Origin: Acephala macrosclerotiorum
Lineage: Eukaryota > Ascomycota > Leotiomycetes > Helotiales > Mollisiaceae
Length of the DNA stretch: 21,621 bases
Direction of reading: 5' to 3'
Assembly (NCBI GenBank): GCA_014904845.1
Contig: MU119745.1
Coordinates: forward strand, 1 to 21,621
A program made the position numbers and the translations under genes. Shown one piece after another: positions 10,880-18,725 of this stretch (the first letter of the stretch is position 1; each line of letters starts with the position of its first letter). The notes beneath the pieces are model-generated. The model was not told the origin of the DNA, did no database searches, and worked only from the letters and a program-made list of their open reading frames with translations.

Positions 10880-11040
10880 ATATAAAATTACGTCAATTGT
10901 ATAGACGTTTTAATCACTCATCGATACAACGTTTTATAAAAGTTTTTCAACGAATTAATTATAATGTAAATACTAAATATATTTAGTATTTTATTAAATA
11001 TTATTACTATTATCAAATATATAAATAATCACTTGAAAAA
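10880..11040 (+). other. E3 integrase N-terminal zinc-binding region
   Basis: The LRQLYRRFNHSSIQRF stretch (10888 onward) is the copia pre-integrase motif, usually LH-RF-GH. The first His is now Tyr (10900); the second is kept (CAC at 10915). The CxxC pair about 28 residues downstream reads Tyr at both positions (11002 and 11011) within a run of five Tyr. All losses fit His-to-Tyr or Cys-to-Tyr transitions. Confidence 0.75.
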
Positions 11041-11880
11041 TTCAAGTTTATTCTACAAAATAATTATAAATTCAATTACTCGATTATTGTCGACATTTTA
11101 CATTTAAATAAAAAATTAATTTTACAAATAATAAACTCGTTTATAGTATTTCAAATTATTAAATTCATAAAAAATATATTTGTAAAAACAATATAAAATA
11201 TATTACGTATATATTAAATTGATATATATTAAAAATTATCGAATTATATTATTTACGACGTTAAAAAAAACTTTTCGTTTATAGAGTTTCAATAAAACGT
11301 TAAAATAATAGCGATTAAAATCAAAAAAATGCCTATTGAAATTTATAATAATATAAGAAAAATAAAAAAATACTATATTTTATTACGTTGAACTTACGAA
11401 ATTATCTACGACGAATTAATCGAAGAATAAATCGATAAAAATATGATTTTACAAATGGCAATTAAAATTATCAATAATTCGATAAAATCAAACGATATTG
11501 TGTTTATATTATTAGTCTTTAAAGTATACTCTAGAATGACTAGTAACGACGCATTATTACTATTAATTATTAAAAGAATTGAAATAATTCGAATAATTAT
11601 TAAAAAAATACGTCGTTTATATATTTAACGTTAAATTAACGACGCGCTTTCAATGAAAAACGATTCAAATACGAAATTTATATTAGATTTATTAATTCTA
11701 TTTAAAGTACGCGTTTAACGTAAAAAAAGTAAATAAAAAGAATTATACAAATTACTAGTAATTGATAAAGAAATATATATAATTGATATATTTTATAAAT
11801 CGATTAGTTTTTATTTAACGATCGTTAAACTTTATTACACGAAAAAAGAAATATCAGAAATTTATAATCGAATTAGTGAT
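11041..11880 (+). other. E3 integrase catalytic core and C-terminal part
   Basis: The first catalytic Asp is in IIVDIL (GAC at 11092) and the second in IIYDVKKNF (GAC at 11257). The third residue, Glu, is Lys (AAA at 11365) in the KIKKYY context, while E2 still has Glu at the matching place (minus strand, codon 15336-15338). A 61-codon open stretch at 11443-11628 is not a separate gene: it contains FILLVFKVYSRMTSND, matching the conserved block after the core in fungal copia integrases. The region to 11880 is the C-terminal DNA-binding part, with a run ending in TIVKLYYT-like residues broken by stops. Confidence 0.82.
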
Positions 11881-12240
11881 CAAAAAAATAATTGAAAAAA
11901 TTAAAAAGAAATTTTTTTGTTTTTTTAATCGAGTGGAGTAAACAAAAAACCAATTAAAAAACGTAATCGAAAACGTTTAAAAAAATTACGAAACAAAGAC
12001 GTGTACAATAAGAAATCTAAACAAAATAAATGTTATAATTTTATTGAGAATAATAAAAAAAATTACGAAGATTTTAACGATTAATTTTTTATTATTATTA
12101 TCGAAGAAATTAAGATTTTTATAGTTTTTATAATAAGTAAAAAAAAAAGCGATATAAAGTTATCGTTAAAACTATAAAAAAAAAGTATAATTACAATTTT
12201 TAAATAATTATTCGAAGCGTTTTAAAAAAAGAAAATCGAT

Positions 12241-12960
12241 AATTTGATTACAAAAAGAGTTTTTAATTTCGTTTAATACGATTTTAGTAAGTATATTAGA
12301 ATTCGAATTTTTAATTTGAGATTAATTAACGAGATTAAAAATAAAATTATCGATATCTTCTATAAGAAATCGAGACTAGTAATCCAAGGATATAATAACG
12401 AAAAAAAAGAGATAATTTTTATATAATTCTCGATAATATAAAGAGTTAATCAACGATTGATTGTTGCTTTAATACTTTTTTTAGTTCAATTTACAAACAA
12501 AAAGATTAAAATATGATTTCGTAATATTATTTAAGTTTATATTCAGTTTACGACAAATTTTTAACGATTTATATTAATACGTTTATCGAAAGAAATTTAC
12601 TATTTATATTTACTAGATACGATTATAGTTATTTTAAAGTCTTTATATAGAATTGCGAAAATAAAAATATATTAGTAAACTACGTATTATAAGTATTATA
12701 AAGAGAAGTTATTTATAGTTATATCGATATACAATTTTTACTTTTTAATTACGATTATTAAAAGACTTTTCGACGTTATTAAAATGTAAACCGACAATAC
12801 GTTTATACTAGTAGAAGAAAAATTTTCTACTTTCGAAAAAAACGAATTTAATAAAACTAAATTTTTAATCAAATTTAAAGAAGTTTTAACACTAAAAATA
12901 CTATTGATTTTCAATAAATACGTTTTAATCCAATTCGAAAATACGATCCAATTACAATAA
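12241..12960 (+). other. E3 reverse transcriptase
   Basis: Conserved copia blocks are visible in one frame: KKSRLVIQGYN (12364 on), RVNQRLIVAL (12448 on), RLSKEIYYLYLLDTI, then the catalytic TDDT, which here reads TDNT (12790-12801). The first catalytic Asp, in the block usually reading RDITQAY, is Asn (AAT at 12523). Two of three catalytic aspartates are therefore lost by G-to-A change. E3 itself interrupted the same domain in E2, at the point matching about 12455-12460. Confidence 0.83.
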
Positions 12961-13119
12961 AAAAATTAAAATAAAAAAATTAAACTAATAAATATTAAAT
13001 CATTTAATCTTTAAATTGAATACTAAAAATAATAAATTAAAAAAACTTATATTACTATAATCTACCAATTTGAAACAATTTTCGATTTGTTTATTACTAT
13101 TTAATATTAAAATCCAATA

Positions 13120-13740
13120 AAAAAAGAAGTTATTATATTGAATAAGAAATTAAAATGGTAGATTAAGAACTTAAATCGAAGATTTAAATATATTATTCTC
13201 GATTTGTTTACGGTGAAATTTTTCGTTTTTGTTGATAATTCATTTGTAAATAATAAAAATTTTAGTTTTTAGATTAAATATAAAATTATTCTAGTAAATA
13301 AACGTTAATTGAACGATGAAAAATTCGAAATCAAAAGAAATTTTATCTATTACAATTCTATTAAGAGTAAACGCGTTACTAAAAGCGTTTTAGTTTTTGA
13401 GATATATAGTATAATAAAAGAAATCGATATAGCGATCGCAATTAAATTTACTATTGATATGATTATTTAATAATTCGATTTTTTTAAGATTTCGATAATC
13501 GTTTATATAAACTCATATTCGTTATACGAGTATTTAATCAAACTGGAAACTACTAAAAAGAAGCGTTTTATGATTAATATTATAATTTTTCGTCAATCGT
13601 ATAAGCGCAAAAAACTACAAGAGATTCGATAAATTAACGATTAAAATAATTCAGTGAATATTATAATAAAATTAGTATTTAATAAAGTTTTAAAGAAGTT
13701 TCTAAATACGAATCACTTTAAAATTCGAATAAAAGAATAG
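13120..13740 (+). other. E3 RNase H domain
   Basis: The domain is read from FVFVDNSFVNN (catalytic Asp, GAT 13234), IYYNSIKSKRVTKSVLVFEIY (split here by the ordinary Ser/Lys-rich block; Glu, GAG 13399) and INSYSLYEYLIKLETTKK, where the expected Asp is Asn (AAC 13510). It then continues RQSYKRKKLQEIR and NHFKIRIKE with a stop at 13738 where Trp is expected. This domain would degrade the RNA strand during replication. It is the best-conserved stretch of the element and the part most readable in E2. Confidence 0.83.
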
Positions 13741-13782
13741 ATTAAAAAAAAAAAGAACGACAAAAACAGTGCAAAGAATTAG

Positions 13783-14088
13783 AGAAGATATTTATTGAAA
13801 GAAAATAAGAAAAAAGTGATTTTTGTATTGTATTTCGAATCTTGTAATTGTTTGATTTATAAGGCTAAAAAAGAAGGAATTATTCCAATCTCGGCGTTTA
13901 TAACTCTCGACGAACTTCGAGAATAGCACTAGTTTATTAGCGTTGTTCTCAAAGTTTAGTTATATGATTTTTGCATTGAAATATCAGCGAGTTTTACGTA
14001 TCAACGAATTACGGTAAAAAAGGAAAATAATAACGTTTTTTAAATGGTTGAACTAAACTAATTCTTGTTACAAAAAAAAAATTGCCAG
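13783..14088 (+). other. E3 3' internal region, lightly mutated
   Basis: The segment is visibly richer in C and G than the rest of E3 and stays open in the gag-pol frame from 13783 to TAG at 13924 (47 codons). That may be the true C-terminus of the polyprotein after a mutated codon at 13780, or only a trailer. No family is recognised in it. An A-run near the end is listed separately. Confidence 0.5.
14072..14081 (+). other. Candidate polypurine tract of E3
   Basis: A run of ten A lies seven bases before the 3' LTR. E2 has a similar A-run at the same distance from its 3' LTR (minus strand, 6397-6415). Polypurine tracts normally touch the LTR and prime plus-strand DNA synthesis; the TTGCCAG spacer makes this assignment uncertain. 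Confidence 0.35.
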
Positions 14089-14296
14089 TGTAAGTACAAT
14101 ATTAGTTTAGTAGTCACATGCGGCACTAGGCCAGATCGGGACTAGTGCCGCTTGCGCTAAAGTTGAGATTATATTTTTCAATTTTTGCGCATTTACTAGA
14201 TTTAAAAGAATCAATCAATCAACGAATTATTCAATTTATTTGTTTATTTCGTTTTTGGTCTATTACTAGTAATAAGTATTTTTAGTAATATTAACA
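14089..14296 (+). repeat. E3 3' LTR (208 bp)
   Basis: It begins TGTAAGTACAAT and ends AATATTAACA, aligning with 7954-8161 without gaps. All 16 differences I count are transitions, about 8 percent. The mutated side is sometimes this copy (for example CACATG against CACGTG) and sometimes the other. The 10-bp hairpin is perfect here (14120-14129 with 14142-14151), while the alternative 7-bp stem is broken by two changes. Confidence 0.95.
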
Positions 14297-14301
14297 ATAA
14301 T
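14297..14301. repeat. E3 target-site duplication, right copy (ATAAT)
   Basis: An exact match to 7949-7953. Removing E3 and one copy rejoins the E2 reverse-transcriptase region collinearly on the minus strand. Confidence 0.85.
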
Positions 14302-17300
14302 AATTTATTGATTAATTTTTTAAATAATTAAAAATTATATTAAAAAATTATATTTTTATTATTATATTTTTAAATTATTAATTTTGATTTTTTGTACGAA
14401 TTATTAATAATTTTATTTTTGATTTTATTGATTAATTTTATAAATTGAAAAAAAAAAATTTGTAATTAAATTATTGAATTTTTTTTATTAAAATTTTTTA
14501 AATAATATTTCGAGTATAGTAATTACGTTTTTTTTTTTGTAATTGTAATAAGAATTTTTTGTCGATTTTTTTTTGATTTATTATAAACGTTATAAGTATT
14601 TTATTTTCGTTTTTAATAATAATAATAAATATATTATCGAAATTTTCATTATTATTATCGTTTTTAATAGATTAATAATATTTATTTCGTTGTAATTTTT
14701 TATTGAATATTTTTTGATTATTATATAATTTTTTCGATCGTTTTTAATCGTATTATTTTATTAGTAATTTATTATTTAAATTTTTTAAATTTAATTTATC
14801 GAATAAAAAAAATATAAAAAGTAGTTTTTTATTAATAGTTTTTTTATAAAATATTTTTTTTATATAATACGATTTAATTATCGTCGAATAAAATTTAATT
14901 AATTTGTAAAATATATTAATTATATATATTTTTTCGTTTATTATTAATAATTTGTATAAATTTTTTTATTTTTTTATTTTTTTATTAAATATATACGTTT
15001 AAAAAAATTAATAAATTTAAAATAAATCTCGTATTTGAATTATTTTTTATTATAAATATATTCGTAATTTAATATTCAATGTATAAACGTTGTATTTTTT
15101 TAGTAATTATATGAATTATTTCAATTTTTTTAATTATTAATAAAAATAATACGTTTTTAATAATTATTTTAAAATATATTTTAAAAATTATTAATATTAA
15201 TATAATTTTATTTGATTTTATTAAATCGTTTATTATTTTAATTATTATTTATAAAATAAATTTTTTATTAATTTATTTATTAATAAATTTATTTCGAATA
15301 ATTTTATAAATTTATCGTAATAAATTATAATATTTTTCTATTTTTTTTATATTATTATAAATTTTAATAAATATTTTTTTAAGAATTTAATTACTTGAAA
15401 TAATATTATTAAATTTATTATTTGTAATATCGATTTTTTATTTAAATATAAAATATCGATAATAATAAAATAATTAAATTTATAATTATTTTATAAAATA
15501 AATTTGAATTTTTTTAATAATTTATTATATATTTAATAATAATAATAATATTTAATATTTATATTATAATTTGTACATTGAAAATTTTTTAATAAATATT
15601 ATATTAATAAATATTCAAATTATCAATATAATTATTATAATTCGATTTTAATAAAACAATTTTAAATTAAATTTTTTTTTGTTAATATAATAATATTTAT
15701 AAATAGTTTTATTTTTTTACGATTAAAACAATTTTATTTTTTTGATTTAAAACGTTTTTAAAATTATTAAATTTTTATTTTATTTTATTTTATTTATATT
15801 TTAAATATAAAATAAAAATATATTAATTTAAATTGTTTTTTATAATAATATTATTTTTTTGTTAAATCGAATTTTATAAATATTAATCGTTAATATATTT
15901 AATTAATTTTTATTATTAATTTTTTATAATATTCGAAATTGTAATTAATCAATAATTAATATTTTTATAATTTTATTGTTTAATATAATCTTTTGAAAAT
16001 TTTTAAACGAATATCGATTTTCAAACGTAAATATTAAATTTTTATCGAATTATTATAATAATAAATTAAATTTTTTTTTTTTATAATAATATAATATATA
16101 AATTAATTATTTAAAATAATTATTATTTGAATATTATTAATTTTTTTAAATTCAATAAAAAAATTTTTATTTGTATTTTTTATTTTTATATTTATTAATA
16201 ATTAATCGATTTTTTTAATTTTATTATTTTTTAAAAAAAAATTTATATTTTTATATTTAATAAAAAATTTTTAATAATAAATCGTTATAATATTATAATC
16301 GATAATATATTAAACGTATTATTAAAATTTGAAATATATTTATTATCGTTTTTTTATTATATATTTTATTGATTAATAATTAAATTTATTATAAATGTAA
16401 TATTTTTTTTAATAAATTTTTTTTTGATATTTGTAATTCGTATAATAATTATTACGATTTCGAGATAATTTTTTATTTTTTTTATTAAATCGAAAAAATC
16501 GAAAAATTGAAATTATTTTATATTTATATTTTTTATTATATTTTTTATATATTTAATTAATTTAATTTTAATCGATTTTATTTTATTTTATTTTTTTTTT
16601 TAAAAGTTGTAATCGAGATTATTATTGTATTATTGTATTTTTTATAAATATATCGCAATATTATTTATTAATTGTAATTTAATATAAATATTTTTAAATA
16701 TATTTATAAATTTATAAAATATAAAATTATATTTTTTAATATTTTAATACGCGTTAATAATTTGATTTCAAAAATTATATTTTATATAGTATTTATTAAA
16801 TAAATCGTATTAAATTTATTAAAATTAATCGAAAAATAATTAAAAAATTTTTAATTTAATTTTAGATTAATTAATTATAATAATTCGTAATAATATTTTT
16901 TTTTTTTTATAAAAATATATATAATTATTAATTTTTGTTTATTTCGAAATATATTTGAATTATATTTATTATTACTATAAAATTATAGCTTTTTTTTTAT
17001 TATTTTATTATAATAAAATAAATTCGTACAATTTATAAATATAATAAAAAATATTTTATTATATTATTTTTTTGATAATTTAATTTTAAAAAAATAATCG
17101 TAGAAAATTTATAATTTTTTATTGTATTTTTTATTATTATCAATGTATATTTTTATTAAATTTCTAAATAATTTAATTAGTATATTTTATAATAATTGAA
17201 AATTATTATATTGTAAATTATTGTTCGATTAAATATTTTAATTAAAGTTTATATTTTTTTAATTTTATAAATTGTTTTATTAGTATATTAATTAGTAAAT

Positions 17301-17750
17301 TTATCGATTTAAAAATTGAATATTTGAAAATTGAATACTTTGAAATTAAACGTTTAAAAATTGAAAATTTTGTATTAATAAAAATAAATTATTTTGAGAA
17401 ATAATATTCGTTTTACGAATAGATTTAATTTGAACGTTATTTGAATAATATTGAAAATAAAACTTTTTTTTTTATTTGAATATTTTTTTTTTTTTAGTTT
17501 ATTTATAATATTTTTTTTTAGTAACGTAAATTTTATAGACTCGTAAAAAGTTTTTAAATTCTTGAACGAGTTTTTTGTTTATTAATATTAATATTTTTTT
17601 AGTAAATTTTTAAAAGTTTTCTTTGAAATATTTTTAAAAAAAATTATTAATATATATATTTTTTTTTGTAAAATTTTATTATATATAAAATGTATTTATT
17701 GATTTATTTTTTTTGAATATTATTCTTTGTAAAATCGAAATCTTTTTTAT
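14302..17750 (-). pseudogene. E2 gag-pol 5' part: gag, protease, integrase and first part of RT
   Basis: This is the minus-strand homologue of E3 8941-12455. Integrase is the most readable portion; the third catalytic residue, Glu, is retained (codon 15336-15338) in the KIEKYY context although E3 has lost it. Gag is recognisable only at nucleotide level. There is no long open frame. The coding continuation is at 7948-6720, on the other side of E3. Start and end are estimated by projection from E3. Confidence 0.72.
17300..17375 (-). repeat. Short degenerate repeats in the E2 gag linker
   Basis: Several AAAATTGAA-like units (TTCAATTTT on the E2 strand) follow each other. Read in sense, they give a Gln/Phe/Asn-rich low-complexity peptide, in about the place where E3 has a Thr/Asn-rich gag linker (9061-9250). 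It is probably a linker with a once repetitive codon pattern. Confidence 0.4.
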
Positions 17751-18496
17751 TTCGTTTTATTATATTTATATTTTAATTTTTTCAAATTTTCGATTATTTT
17801 AATTATTATTTGTATTTAATTCGAATAATTGAAAAAATATAATTTTTGAAAATATTGTAATATTTTCGTGATTTTCGATTAAGTAATAAATATGTAAATA
17901 TATTTTGTTGATAATTTCGTTTAATCGATATATAAATATTTTAAACGTTTTATAGAAATTCTACGAATATTTTATAAGTAATTAATTTTATAAACGATTT
18001 GAAATAAATAATAAAACGAATAAAAAATAAATAAATGTAAATATTTCGTATAATCGTTAAATAATACAATTGTATAATCGATCGATTAATTTGAAATTGT
18101 GAAAAATAAATAAATTCGATCGAAAAAAAAAAAAAAAAAATATCGTTTTAAACGAAATTTAAAATCGAATAATATTTTTTATTAAATATAAACGATTATT
18201 ATTATTTTTGAGTTTGTAAACGATTTTATTTTGTATAATAAATATAGACTTGAATTGATTATTTAAAAGTATAAACTTTTTTATAATTAATTTTTTCAAG
18301 TTTTTAAAAATCGAAAAAACGTTAAAATTTCGTTTTTACGAAAAAAATAATAAAAAATTTTCGTCGTTCGACAATATTCAAAAGTATAATATCGATTTCT
18401 TTTAATATTGTTTTGTATTAAAATTTACAGTTCGCAATTTAATTTTTTTTTAAATAAATTTCTATTAATTCGTAATTAAATACAATTATTAATTAA

Positions 18497-18725
18497 TATT
18501 AATATTATTAAAAATATTAAAAATTACTAATAACGATTGATTAAATATATATAAAAAAAATTTGAATTTTAATATACGTATTAATTTATGATTAATTAAA
18601 TCTATTTAAAAAACGAAATTCGAAATATAAGAATTTTACTTCGAAAATAAAAATAAAATAATATTAATTATATACGAATTCGAATTGTATATAAATATTA
18701 TATAATATTTATTTCGATATTATCA
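18497..18725 (-). repeat. E2 LTR, right copy (5' LTR of the minus-strand element)
   Basis: The partner of 6167-6396. On the plus strand it starts TATTAATATT (TG decayed to TA) and ends GATATTATCA, keeping the terminal CA. The two copies share long blocks such as ATATACGAATTCGAATT and differ mostly by transitions. E1 resumes directly after it at 18726, matching E3 from about 10320. Confidence 0.75.

Larger units (their letters stand above)
8941..13782 (+). pseudogene. E3 gag-pol polyprotein, RIP-inactivated
   Basis: One reading frame (codons starting at positions such as 9841, 11443 and 13321) carries all copia domains in order without any frameshift: capsid-like region and zinc knuckle, protease, integrase, reverse transcriptase, RNase H. 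It would make the structural shell and the enzymes that copy the RNA into DNA and insert it. Dozens of TAA/TAG/TGA codons interrupt it; where the expected residue is known it is usually Gln or Trp, as expected from C-to-T or G-to-A change. Catalytic residues are lost in protease, integrase, RT and RNase H. The start is not fixed, because no convincing ATG in this frame precedes the gag similarity. The end is either TAG at 13780 or a later stop: the frame is open again from 13783 to TAG at 13924. A single-ORF layout with no gag/pol frameshift is typical of copia elements. Confidence 0.88.
7954..14296 (+). mobile_element. E3: full-length Ty1/copia LTR retrotransposon (6343 bp), RIP-damaged
   Basis: The element is complete: TG...CA LTRs of equal length, a 5-bp target duplication, a primer-binding-like stretch, one gag-pol frame and a 3' A-run. 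The domain order gag, protease, integrase, reverse transcriptase, RNase H (integrase before RT) defines the copia superfamily. The sequence resembles a copia lineage common in filamentous ascomycetes, recognised from conserved blocks in integrase and RNase H. It inserted into the reverse-transcriptase part of E2. It is clearly less mutated than E1 and E2 but has many in-frame stops and lost catalytic residues, so it cannot move on its own. Confidence 0.95.
14297..18725 (-). mobile_element. E2 copia retrotransposon, 5' piece (5' LTR, leader, gag, protease, integrase, start of RT)
   Basis: The reverse complement follows E3 8162-12455 collinearly. Anchors are 14302-14440 against E3 12330-12455, 15120-15420 against 11305-11600 (integrase), 16330-16400 against 10062-10150 (zinc knuckle) and 16620-16800 against 9715-9880 (gag). 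With the 3' piece and without E3 the element is about 6.2 kb, matching the 6.3 kb of E3. Differences are mainly transitions toward A/T. Its target duplication in E1 could not be confirmed because the left junction is a T-run. Confidence 0.8.

Noticed and set aside
11443..11628. 61-codon plus-strand frame as an independent small gene
   Set aside because: Its sequence matches the conserved block following the copia integrase core, and the same frame continues with homology on both sides past mutated stops.
7954..14296. Ty3/gypsy element instead of copia
   Set aside because: Integrase (11041-11880) lies before reverse transcriptase (12241-12960), and the RT motif is TDD-like, as in this copia lineage; gypsy has RT before integrase.
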